The translations under genes were made by a program, and so were the position numbers. Source: a bacterium (GTDB taxonomy: Bacteria > Armatimonadota > Fimbriimonadia > Fimbriimonadales > JBAXQP01). From it: DNA of 10,407 bases. The stretch is taken from assembly GCA_037131655.1 (NCBI GenBank), contig JBAXQP010000074.1, forward strand, positions 1 through 10,407. Direction: 5' to 3'. The notes under the pieces are model-generated. The model was given only the letters and a program-made list of their open reading frames with translations. It was not told the origin of the DNA and ran no database searches. Positions 1 through 6,166 of the stretch are shown here, piece by piece (the first letter of the stretch is position 1; the number at the start of each line of letters is the position of its first letter).

Positions 1-251
1 CAGGGGGACCTGGGGGTAATAATCCCGGTGGCGGATACGGTGGCCGCAATAGTGGTGGATCAGGCGGTAATAGAGGTGGATTTACAGGTGGATTTGGCGG
101 TGGCGCCTCAGTGTCAGCCAATGCTGAATTCGTTTATGTTGTCCGAGGTAGCACCCTTTATCAGTTCTCTGCTAAGGATTTAGCTTTAGTCCGCAAAACT
201 GAACTCCCAGCACCAACTGTTGATCCCGGACGAACTATCATACGCCCCTGA
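1..251 (+). CDS. C-terminal end of an unrecognised Gly-rich protein (5' end outside window)
   Basis: The frame whose first full codon is at base 3 stays open for 82 codons to TGA at 249-251, and the gene enters from the left edge. The first ~36 visible residues are Gly-rich, with Asn, Ser and aromatic interruptions (NNPGGGYGG, then GFTGGFGGG). A more ordinary segment follows, with hydrophobic, beta-strand-like residues (EFVYVVRGSTLYQF, then KDLALVRKTELP), and the protein ends in a Pro/Arg-rich tail. The 'VRGSTLYQFSAKDL' part resembles the final blade-like segment of proteins that report a value or label; I recall similar tails in environmental bacteria such as Armatimonadota but cannot verify it. 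The function is not recognised. The Gly-rich stretch may be a flexible linker or a surface-exposed segment. An inverted repeat 29 bases after the stop fits the end of this transcript, so the gene is probably unrelated to the downstream redox genes. Confidence 0.7.
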   Translation, partial: GGPGGNNPGGGYGGRNSGGSGGNRGGFTGGFGGGASVSANAEFVYVVRGSTLYQFSAKDLALVRKTELPAPTVDPGRTIIRP

Positions 252-279
252 GCCTTAGATTTACTCCACTGCTAATAGC

Positions 280-336
280 TCAACGCCATCTTCTCTTAAC
301 CTCGAAGATGGCGTTGACATTTATGCCATCTTTTTT
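280..336 (+). terminator. Terminator-like overlapping inverted repeats after the Gly-rich gene
   Basis: A perfect 14-base inverted repeat has arms at 280-293 and 304-317 (core CAACGCCATCTTC / GAAGATGGCGTTG) with a 10-base loop. No T-run follows it directly. A second possible hairpin reuses the right arm: AAGATGGC (305-312) pairs with GCCATCTT (325-332) across a 12-base loop, and that arm runs into a T stretch (331-336). The second hairpin therefore has the form of an intrinsic terminator. It lies 29-85 bases after the stop of the preceding gene. The two hairpins exclude each other. Confidence 0.6.
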
Positions 337-338
337 GT

Positions 339-353
339 TATCACGCTGTGATA
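339..353. promoter_or_regulatory. Short perfect palindrome, possible operator or small hairpin
   Basis: TATCAC-GCT-GTGATA is a perfect 6-base inverted repeat around a 3-base centre, directly after the T-run of the preceding terminator-like element. The half-sites point the opposite way from a CRP-type TGTGA...TCACA site, so it is not that operator. It could be a regulator site for the downstream unit or part of the terminator region. No family is assigned. Confidence 0.25.
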
Positions 354-441
354 GCTTCAAATTATGAAAACTGTTTGACTTAACCAACCTACTTCTTAAT
401 ACGCAATCCGCCCCCCAAATCTTCCCATAATTCACTTGATA

Positions 442-459
442 TTGCGTAACATTTCACAG
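442..459. promoter_or_regulatory. Candidate Rex operator upstream of nifJ
   Basis: TTGCGTAACATTTCACAG matches 11 of the 14 defined positions of the Rex-type consensus TTGTGAA-N4-TTCACAA; the right half is nearly intact (TTCACAG) and the left half is weaker. Rex is a repressor that releases DNA when NADH/NAD+ is high and commonly controls fermentation genes. The site overlaps the candidate -35 element at 446-451, where a bound repressor would block transcription. A degenerate match like this can arise by chance. The better match before hoxE is what makes it worth listing. Confidence 0.35.
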
Positions 460-475
460 ATTGGTGTGCCATAAT
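446..475 (+). promoter_or_regulatory. Candidate sigma-70-type promoter for nifJ
   Basis: GTAACA (446-451, 4 of 6 to TTGACA) and CATAAT (470-475, 5 of 6 to TATAAT) are separated by 18 bases. Use of this promoter would give a leader of about 300 bases before nifJ. An alternative with TTGACT at 375-380 and TAATAC at 397-402 has a 16-base spacer but a weak -10. The assignment is tentative. Confidence 0.3.
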
Positions 476-521
476 AAATGTGCGCAAGGATCGGCGTTGA
501 ATAGCCATACCCTGGCCATTC

Positions 522-567
522 GGACTGAGCGCAATTTCCTCACGTGCAGTTTATGCACTGAGCGGAA
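522..567 (+). repeat. Pair of 13-base direct repeats in the nifJ leader
   Basis: GGACTGAGCGCAA (522-534) and GCACTGAGCGGAA (555-567) share 11 of 13 bases, including an uninterrupted ACTGAGCG core. The starts are 33 bases apart, close to three helical turns, a spacing that would put two bound proteins on the same DNA face. A small hairpin (GTGCA/TGCAC at 544-548 and 554-558) lies between and partly overlaps the second copy. The role is unknown and chance is possible. Confidence 0.35.
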
Positions 568-590
568 CAGCAACGCCCGCAAGACGATTT

Positions 591-645
591 ATAGCTGTAC
601 AACACTTGCCTCGCGCAATAGGACTACACCTAGCATTGCTGTACA
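591..645 (+). repeat. Pair of 11-base direct repeats with TGTACA cores
   Basis: ATAGCTGTACA (591-601) and ATTGCTGTACA (635-645) match at 10 of 11 positions and each contains the palindrome TGTACA. Their starts are 44 bases apart, about four helical turns. They could be tandem operators or a feature of leader RNA folding. No regulator is assigned. Confidence 0.3.
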
Positions 646-745
646 TATCCGATAGAAAGACTTCTGCGGAATTGGACGTCTCTATTTCGTAACAAAGTAG
701 GACCTAAGCTCTTTTTAAAAGCAGTCACGGGTCCATGGTCAGAAA

Positions 746-773
746 ATAGCTCCTAGTGAGCTATCAGGAAAGG
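746..773 (+). promoter_or_regulatory. Hairpin abutting the nifJ ribosome binding site
   Basis: ATAGCTC (746-752) and GAGCTAT (758-764) form a perfect 7-base stem with a 5-base loop. The nifJ Shine-Dalgarno AGGAAAGG (766-773) starts two bases after the stem and sits 8 bases before the ATG at 782. A stem this close to the ribosome landing site could modulate translation or protect the mRNA. An upstream AGCTC (707-711) could compete for the right arm. Confidence 0.4.
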
Positions 774-781
774 ACACCATC

Positions 782-3700
782 ATGGCGATACGTAAACAAG
801 TAACAATTGAAGGTAATGAAGCAGCAGCCTATATCGCTTTTAAGACGAATGAGGTCATAGCAATTTACCCCATCACCCCTTCGACCCCCATCGGTGAATT
901 GGCCGACACATGGGCAGCCAAAGGACAGAAAAACATTTGGGGAACGATCCCTTTAATTCAAGAAATGCAATCCGAAGGAGGCGCGGCAGGCGCTTGCCAC
1001 GGCGCGCTTCAAACTGGCGCATTGACAACCACCTTCACCGCCAGCCAGGGATTGCTGCTGATGATTCCCAACATGTATAAAATCGCAGGCGAGCTTACCA
1101 GCGCGGTATTTCACGTCACCGCCCGCTCATTAGCTGCCAGCGCATTATCAATTTTTGGCGACCACTCTGACGTAATGGCCTGTAGGGCCACCGGTTGGGG
1201 TGTGATGTTCTCCAACTCAGTCCAAGAAGTTCATGACTTCGCGCTTATCTCACAAGCCAGCACTTTAAGAACGCGTGTCCCTTTCATACATGCGTTTGAC
1301 GGTTTCCGTACTTCTCATGAAGTAGCGAAGATCGAGCAATTAACAGAAGAAGATATTCGGGCAATGATCGATGAGGAATTGGTTACCGCTCATCGGCTGC
1401 GAGGACTTTCACCGGATCGACCGGTCCTGCGTGGAACTGCCCAAAACCCCGATGTCTACTTCCAAGCTCGCGAAGCAGTAAACCCATACTATCTTGCCGC
1501 TCCTGAGATGATCCAACAAGAAATGGATAAGTTCGCTTCTATAACAGGGCGTTCATATCACCTCTTTGATTATGTAGGCGCTCCGGATGCCGAGCGTGTA
1601 GTGGTTATAATGGGTTCCGGCGCGGATGTGGTTGATGCAACTGCAGAATCCCTCATTAAAAAAGGCGAAAAGATCGGCGTTCTTAAAGTCCGCGTCTTCC
1701 GACCGTTCTCAACCAAGCATCTACTCAGCGCTCTGCCCGCAACGGTTAAATCAATTGCCGTTCTAGATCGAACCAAAGAACCTGGCTCTGCAGGCGAACC
1801 TCTTTATCAAGATGTGGTTACAGCTATCAGCGAAGGCCTTTCCGATGGTACAGCACCATTCAAGAACCTGCCGCGCATTATCGGCGGACGTTATGGCCTC
1901 TCCTGCAAGGACTTTACTCCTGCGATGGTCAAAGCGGTATTCGACGAAATGTCAAAGCCTAAACCAAAGGTTCACTTCACCATTGGAATTAACGATGATG
2001 TGACCAACTTCAGCCTCGATTATGATGAAAAGTTCAGCATCGAACCGGAGGAAGTCGTTCGAGGAATCTTCTGGGGTCTTGGCTCTGACGGTACTGTTGG
2101 CGCGAACAGAAACTCCATCAAAATCATCGGTGAAGATACTCCGAACTTTGCACAAGGCTATTTTGTATTCGACTCTAAGAAGTCAGGCGGCATCACCACT
2201 TCCCACCTGCGCTTTGGGCCTAACCCGATAAAAGGCAGCTATCTTATTCAACAATCCAACTTCGTGGCCTGCCACCAAAGCGGGTTCCTTGAGAGATATG
2301 CTGTGCTTGACAGCTTGGTTGAAGGCGGCACGTTCCTATTGAACAGTCTATTCAGCGCTGAAGAAGTATGGGATCAACTCCCACGAATAGTTCAAGAGCA
2401 ACTTATCGCCAAGAAAGTTAAGTTCTTCGTAATTGACGCTTATGACGTGGCAAAGAAGACGAAGATGGGTGTCCGTATTAACACCATCATGCAGGTTTGC
2501 TTCTTCGCCCTCAGCAACGTCATTCCGGTGGATGAAGCGATTAGCCATATTAAAGCTGCGATCCAAAAGACATACGGTAAGCGCGGCGAAGCGGTTGTTC
2601 AGCAGAACTGCGACGCGGTAGACCAGTCACTGGCTCACTTGCAAGAAGTCAAAGTGCCGACAACCGTCACAAGCACTTTCGAGCTTCCGCCGGTTGTCCC
2701 TGCTGGCGCTCCTGATTATGTAAAGAACGTTCTCGGTGAGATGATTGCGATGCGCGGCGAAGGTTTGCCGGTCAGCATGCTTTCCGCCGACGGCACCTTC
2801 CCCACTGCCACCACCCAGTGGGAAAAACGAAATATCGCTCAGGACGCGCCCGTTTGGGAATCCGATCTTTGTATTCAATGCGGAAAGTGCGTCCTAGTCT
2901 GCCCGCATGCCGTTATTCGATCAAAAGTCTACGACCCTAAACTGCTTGATGCTTCTCCTGAGATGTTCAAGTCCACTGATGCAAAGTGGAAAGAACTTCC
3001 TGGACAAAAGTTCACCATTCAGATTTCGGTTGAAGACTGCACGGGATGCGCGGTGTGCGTTGAAGTCTGCCCTGGCAAGGACAAGACCAATATCGGCCGT
3101 AAAGCCCTTAACATGACGCCACAGCTCCCTATACGCAATACAGAATCTAAGAACTGGGAGTTCTTCCTTGACTTGCCAGAAACATCGCGAACGAGCGATG
3201 TTAAGTTCAACTCGATTAAGAACGTCCAGCTTCTGCGGCCACTCTTTGAGTTCTCAGGAGCCTGCGCTGGATGCGGCGAGACCCCCTATGTCAAGCTGCT
3301 CAGTCAGCTATTTGGCGAACGATCCGTTATTGCCAACGCCACAGGCTGTTCCAGTATCTACGGAGGCAACTTGCCAACCACGCCTTGGGCAAAGAACAAA
3401 GAGGGACGCGGTCCAGCTTGGAGCAACTCGCTCTTTGAAGATAACGCCGAATTCGGTCTTGGTTTCCGCTTGACCATCAACCAACAAGTCGCCTATGCGC
3501 GAAATCTGGTTGCTGACCTCACGGAAATCATTGGTGCCGACCTAACTGTTGCATTACTCGATACCGATCAATCGAATGAGGTAGGAATTGAAGCCCAAAG
3601 AGCGAACGTCGAAACGCTGAAGATGAAGTTGGTCAAATTCAACGAGCCTAAGGCGAAAACTCTGATGAGCTTGGCTGATGTATTGGTCAAGAAGAATGTC

Positions 3701-4405
3701 TGGATTATGGGCGGCGATGGTTGGGCCTACGACATCGGCTACGGCGGTCTCGACCATGTACTGTCCACCGGCCACAATGTGAACCTGTTGGTGCTCGATA
3801 CCGAAGTCTACTCGAATACGGGTGGCCAGGCATCGAAGTCAACTCAGCGCGGCGCTGTTGCCAAATTCGCTGCGGCAGGCAAACCTGCTCCTAAGAAAGA
3901 CCTTGGCCGAATGGCAATGGCCTATGGCAACGTCTACGTCGCCCAAATTGCGATGGGAGCAAACGACGCACAGACAGTTAAGGCGTTTATAGAAGCTGAG
4001 TCTTATGAAGGACCCTCATTGATTATCGCCTACAGTCACTGTATCGCTCATGGCATCGATATGACGAAGGGTTTGAACCAGCAAAAGATGGCCGTTGATA
4101 GCGGTTATTGGCCGATGTATCGGTTCGATCCACGACTTGCTGATGCAGGAAAGAACCCATTCCAACTCGATAGCCGCGAGCCTACTCTTCCGCTGAAAGA
4201 TTATATCTACTCGGAGAATAGGTTCCGTATGCTCATACAGAGTGACCCCGGCGGAGCCGAAAAACTTCTGCATGAAGCCGAGAAGGATGTCATACGAAGA
4301 TGGCGATTGTACAAGCATATGTCCACCTTCTACGCAGAGGATGCTGAAACAACAGGCAACGGCAGCGCACCCGTAAACGTGGGCGCAAAAGCCGGGGCAG
4401 AATAA
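782..4405 (+). CDS. nifJ: Pyruvate:ferredoxin (flavodoxin) oxidoreductase, single-chain
   Basis: Cytoplasmic, oxygen-sensitive enzyme that oxidises pyruvate with CoA to acetyl-CoA and CO2 and reduces ferredoxin or flavodoxin. At 1207 residues it is full length for the fused homodimeric family (about 1170-1200). In order: N-terminal pyrimidine-binding domain with YPITPSTP (T32) and the substrate-binding Arg region TARSL (R115); transketolase-C-like and gamma domains; an EKR linker with WEKRNIA before residue 697; two ferredoxin-type [4Fe-4S] motifs (C697/C700/C703/C707 and C753/C756/C759/C763); then the TPP domain. That domain has the proximal-cluster cysteines C828, C831 and C1087, GGDG at 977-980 and DTEVYSNTGGQ from 1006. 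The fourth proximal ligand was not pinpointed. No key residue appears missing. The last ~15 residues are an Ala/Gly-rich tail. ATG 782 has the Shine-Dalgarno AGGAAAGG 8 bases upstream. It is the first gene of a pair with the flavoprotein at 4419. Confidence 0.98.
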   Translation: MAIRKQVTIEGNEAAAYIAFKTNEVIAIYPITPSTPIGELADTWAAKGQKNIWGTIPLIQEMQSEGGAAGACHGALQTGALTTTFTASQGLLLMIPNMYKIAGELTSAVFHVTARSLAASALSIFGDHSDVMACRATGWGVMFSNSVQEVHDFALISQASTLRTRVPFIHAFDGFRTSHEVAKIEQLTEEDIRAMIDEELVTAHRLRGLSPDRPVLRGTAQNPDVYFQAREAVNPYYLAAPEMIQQEMDKFASITGRSYHLFDYVGAPDAERVVVIMGSGADVVDATAESLIKKGEKIGVLKVRVFRPFSTKHLLSALPATVKSIAVLDRTKEPGSAGEPLYQDVVTAISEGLSDGTAPFKNLPRIIGGRYGLSCKDFTPAMVKAVFDEMSKPKPKVHFTIGINDDVTNFSLDYDEKFSIEPEEVVRGIFWGLGSDGTVGANRNSIKIIGEDTPNFAQGYFVFDSKKSGGITTSHLRFGPNPIKGSYLIQQSNFVACHQSGFLERYAVLDSLVEGGTFLLNSLFSAEEVWDQLPRIVQEQLIAKKVKFFVIDAYDVAKKTKMGVRINTIMQVCFFALSNVIPVDEAISHIKAAIQKTYGKRGEAVVQQNCDAVDQSLAHLQEVKVPTTVTSTFELPPVVPAGAPDYVKNVLGEMIAMRGEGLPVSMLSADGTFPTATTQWEKRNIAQDAPVWESDLCIQCGKCVLVCPHAVIRSKVYDPKLLDASPEMFKSTDAKWKELPGQKFTIQISVEDCTGCAVCVEVCPGKDKTNIGRKALNMTPQLPIRNTESKNWEFFLDLPETSRTSDVKFNSIKNVQLLRPLFEFSGACAGCGETPYVKLLSQLFGERSVIANATGCSSIYGGNLPTTPWAKNKEGRGPAWSNSLFEDNAEFGLGFRLTINQQVAYARNLVADLTEIIGADLTVALLDTDQSNEVGIEAQRANVETLKMKLVKFNEPKAKTLMSLADVLVKKNVWIMGGDGWAYDIGYGGLDHVLSTGHNVNLLVLDTEVYSNTGGQASKSTQRGAVAKFAAAGKPAPKKDLGRMAMAYGNVYVAQIAMGANDAQTVKAFIEAESYEGPSLIIAYSHCIAHGIDMTKGLNQQKMAVDSGYWPMYRFDPRLADAGKNPFQLDSREPTLPLKDYIYSENRFRMLIQSDPGGAEKLLHEAEKDVIRRWRLYKHMSTFYAEDAETTGNGSAPVNVGAKAGAE

Positions 4406-4418
4406 GGAGATTAGTAAG

Positions 4419-5432
4419 ATGGATTTAACTACCACCTATCTGGGCATGACCCTTAAGAACCCGATCGTGCCAGGCGCATCGCCACTCTCGAAGAGCCTCG
4501 ATGGCATTCGACGAATGGAAGATGCAGGCGCAGGCGCTGTTGTGATGTACTCCTTGTTTGAGGAGCAAATCGACGCCGAGAGTAAGCAGCTGGATCATTA
4601 TCTAAGCTACGGCACAGATACTTACAGCGAAGCGCTGAGCTATTTCCCTGAACTGGATAACTATAATATCGGCCCAGATGAGTATCTGAAGCTGATCAGT
4701 GATGCTAAGAAGGCGACGAAAATACCTATTATCGGCAGTCTCAATGGCCTCTCTAAAGGCGGCTGGACTAATTTCGCCAAACAAATCGAGCAAGCCGGCG
4801 CAGATGCTCTTGAACTAAACGTCTATTACGTCCCAACCGATCCTGCCATCACCGGCCAGGAAATCGATCAGATGTATGTCGACACTTTGATGCAAGTCAG
4901 CCAAAGCGTCTCTATTCCAGTGGCCATTAAAGTCGGCCCTCAGTTCAGTTCAACTGCTTATATGGCAAAGAGACTGTCCGAAAGCGGCGCTAAAGGCCTG
5001 GTTATGTTCAACCGCTTCTATCAGCCTGATTTTAATCTGGAAACGATGGAAGTTGAGCCGACCCTCGTGTTGAGCAATTCAAACGATATGCGCCTGCCGT
5101 TAAGATGGATTGCCATTCTCCATGGTCGGGTCGAAGTTGATTTTGCAATATCAAGCGGAGTTCATACTCACCTTGATGTTCTCAAGGCTCTTATGGCCGG
5201 AGCGAATGTTACACAAGTGGTGTCTGAGCTGCTTCATGGCGGAGTCGGTCGTATCGGAGAAATTCTTAAAGACATGACCGCTTGGATGGAAGCGAACGAA
5301 TATTCTTCCGTTCAACAGATGCGCGGCAGCATGAGCCAAAAGAATATCGCTGAACCGGCTGCCTTCGAACGAGCCAATTATATGAAGGTCCTGACTTCTA
5401 TCAGCCAGGACCCGACAGGAAAGTTTGTCTAA
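4419..5432 (+). CDS. Dihydroorotate dehydrogenase-like flavoprotein, PFOR-associated
   Basis: A 337-residue TIM-barrel protein of the DHODH/PreA superfamily (COG0167-like). The N-terminus (DLTTTYLGMTLKNPIVPGAS) is typical. FMN-binding features are kept: a lysine in VAIKVG (K171), an Asn in MFNRFY, and the phosphate-binding ISSGV (244-248) and AGA (260-262) segments. The catalytic loop is not that of a pyrimidine enzyme. Where true DHODHs have N-x-S-C-P-N (class 1, Cys base) or a Ser base (class 2), this protein has LNVYYVPTD, with N134 kept and Tyr136/Tyr137 at the Ser/Cys positions. Orotate-binding residues there are also gone. It is therefore probably not a pyrimidine-synthesis enzyme. It has no iron-sulfur domain and no signal peptide. 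Shine-Dalgarno AAGGAGA (4404-4410) overlaps the nifJ stop, with 13 bases between the genes. This gene family often follows nifJ in other bacteria, which suggests a PFOR-linked redox role; the actual substrate is unknown. Confidence 0.85.
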   Translation: MDLTTTYLGMTLKNPIVPGASPLSKSLDGIRRMEDAGAGAVVMYSLFEEQIDAESKQLDHYLSYGTDTYSEALSYFPELDNYNIGPDEYLKLISDAKKATKIPIIGSLNGLSKGGWTNFAKQIEQAGADALELNVYYVPTDPAITGQEIDQMYVDTLMQVSQSVSIPVAIKVGPQFSSTAYMAKRLSESGAKGLVMFNRFYQPDFNLETMEVEPTLVLSNSNDMRLPLRWIAILHGRVEVDFAISSGVHTHLDVLKALMAGANVTQVVSELLHGGVGRIGEILKDMTAWMEANEYSSVQQMRGSMSQKNIAEPAAFERANYMKVLTSISQDPTGKFV

Positions 5433-5445
5433 ACTGAAGTACCAA

Positions 5446-5469
5446 TCCGGCTGGCTTCGGCTGGCCGGA
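5446..5469 (+). terminator. C(UUCG)G tetraloop hairpin after the flavoprotein gene
   Basis: Bases 5446-5455 and 5460-5469 form a 10-pair stem (TCCGGCTGGC / GCTGGCCGGA) with two internal G-U pairs, capped by TTCG closed by C-G, one of the most stable RNA tetraloops. It lies 14 bases after the TAA at 5430-5432. The following sequence (AAAGTTCTTCTT) is T-rich but not a clean U-run. It may be an imperfect terminator or a 3'-end stabiliser separating the nifJ unit from the hox unit. A T7 run at 5514-5520 has no good stem directly before it. Confidence 0.5.
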
Positions 5470-5503
5470 AAAGTTCTTCTTAGACATTCCCTTCTGAAGT
5501 TGA

Positions 5504-5531
5504 TTGAGTTTGGTTTTTTTGTGTTCATGAT
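5504..5531 (+). promoter_or_regulatory. Candidate promoter for the hox operon
   Basis: TTGAGT (5504-5509, 4 of 6 to TTGACA) and CATGAT (5526-5531, 4 of 6 to TATAAT) are 16 bases apart, just after the putative 3' boundary of the upstream unit. The Rex-like operator begins at the last base of this -10, a position where a repressor would block initiation. Other AT-rich stretches closer to hoxE (for example 5641-5648) lack a well-spaced -35. Confidence 0.3.
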
Positions 5532-5548
5532 TGTGAAATATGTCACTA
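5531..5548. promoter_or_regulatory. Candidate Rex operator upstream of hoxE
   Basis: TTGTGAAATATGTCACTA matches 12 of 14 defined positions of the Rex-type consensus TTGTGAA-N4-TTCACAA, with an intact left half. It also reads as TGTGA-N6-TCACT, so a CRP/FNR-family site is an alternative. Rex senses NADH/NAD+, which would fit a promoter driving an NAD-linked hydrogenase. It lies 120 bases before the hoxE start and directly after the candidate -10 element. Confidence 0.5.
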
Positions 5549-5668
5549 ATATCAGGCGAATACTTTCAGCTTCCGAAGTTACAATCGGGATAGGAACGAA
5601 CAGCTTTGTTTATACCGGCTCATAAATGGGTCGATGAGTTTATTATATAGTTAGGAGGTAGCAATCAT

Positions 5669-6166
5669 ATGATAACGGATTTGGTTAAGCCTTCCCCGCC
5701 CTCCGATGATAAGAGATGGCGGATTGTGGACGCAACAATGCGGCGTCATGGTAATAAATCCCATGCGCTCATTGAAACTCTTCACACAATTCAAGAGGCA
5801 TTCGGTTTTCTAGATGACGATTCACTTCGTTACGCAGCAGCCTCTCTGCGATTGCCCCTGAGCAAAGTCTATGGGGTGGCAACGTTCTATCACTTCTTTA
5901 CACTGAAACCACAGGGTGAACATACGTGCGTGGTCTGTACCGGAACCGCCTGCTACATTAAAGGCGCAGGTCATATCCTTGATGCCATTAAAGAAATGGC
6001 AGGAATCGAACCGGGTGAGACCACTCTTGATAATAGACTATCCCTCATAACGGCACGATGTCTGGGCGCTTGCGGGTTAGCTCCGGCAGTCGTGCTCGAT
6101 GGCGAAGTCAGCGGTAAGCAGACACCTGCTGAAGTAATTGAAAAGATTCGGGGGTGGCTTCAATAA
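5669..6166 (+). CDS. hoxE: HoxE, NuoE-like [2Fe-2S] subunit of bidirectional hydrogenase
   Basis: A 165-residue thioredoxin-like [2Fe-2S] protein of the NuoE/HoxE family. It is part of the HoxEFU diaphorase and is thought to help pass electrons between the diaphorase and ferredoxin/flavodoxin or other partners. After an N-terminal helical bundle (residues ~15-70, including the family motif GVATFYHFF) come the four cluster ligands in the usual C-x4-C and C-x3-C pattern: C90/C95 (CTGTAC) and C131/C135 (CLGAC). Length is normal for HoxE. ATG 5669 is preceded by a strong AGGAGGT (5653-5659), and no earlier in-frame start is better supported. It is the first gene of the hox operon. Its TAA overlaps the next start by one base (TAATG), implying translational coupling to hoxF. 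Confidence 0.95.
   Translation: MITDLVKPSPPSDDKRWRIVDATMRRHGNKSHALIETLHTIQEAFGFLDDDSLRYAAASLRLPLSKVYGVATFYHFFTLKPQGEHTCVVCTGTACYIKGAGHILDAIKEMAGIEPGETTLDNRLSLITARCLGACGLAPAVVLDGEVSGKQTPAEVIEKIRGWLQ

Larger units (their letters stand above)
252..781. other. Intergenic region and probable nifJ leader
   Basis: About 530 bases without a convincing gene. It contains, in order: a terminator-like set of inverted repeats (280-336), a short palindrome (339-353), a candidate promoter with a Rex-like operator (442-475), two pairs of short direct repeats (522-567 and 591-645), and a hairpin just before the nifJ ribosome binding site (746-764). The only open frame of any size, at 461-655, starts with TTG, lacks a Shine-Dalgarno sequence and has an odd Cys/Thr/Ser/Arg composition, so I do not call it. 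I recognise no known riboswitch or tRNA here. Confidence 0.6.

Noticed and set aside
436..449. FNR-type site starting at TTGAT
   Set aside because: The second half (CGTAA) does not match ATCAA, so only one half-site is present.
461..655. A 64-codon open frame in the leader before nifJ
   Set aside because: It starts with TTG, has no Shine-Dalgarno sequence, and its Cys/Thr/Ser/Arg-rich translation resembles no protein family. The region is better explained as leader or regulatory DNA.
4016..4435. A 139-codon open frame on the minus strand over the end of nifJ
   Set aside because: It lies antisense to a strongly conserved coding region and its translation shows no domain. It is a shadow of the nifJ reading frame.
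5514..5520. T7 run as an intrinsic terminator
   Set aside because: No stable stem lies directly upstream; CTTCTGAAG at 5491-5499 has too small a loop. It more likely forms the spacer of the hox promoter candidate.
5151..5546. A 131-codon open frame on the minus strand over the flavoprotein end and the gap
   Set aside because: It covers the antisense of conserved FMN-binding sequence and the UUCG hairpin, with no recognisable domain or ribosome binding site.
5425..5625. A 66-codon open frame spanning the gap before hoxE
   Set aside because: It overlaps the end of the flavoprotein gene from a non-ATG start with no Shine-Dalgarno sequence, and runs through the hairpin and the operator candidate.
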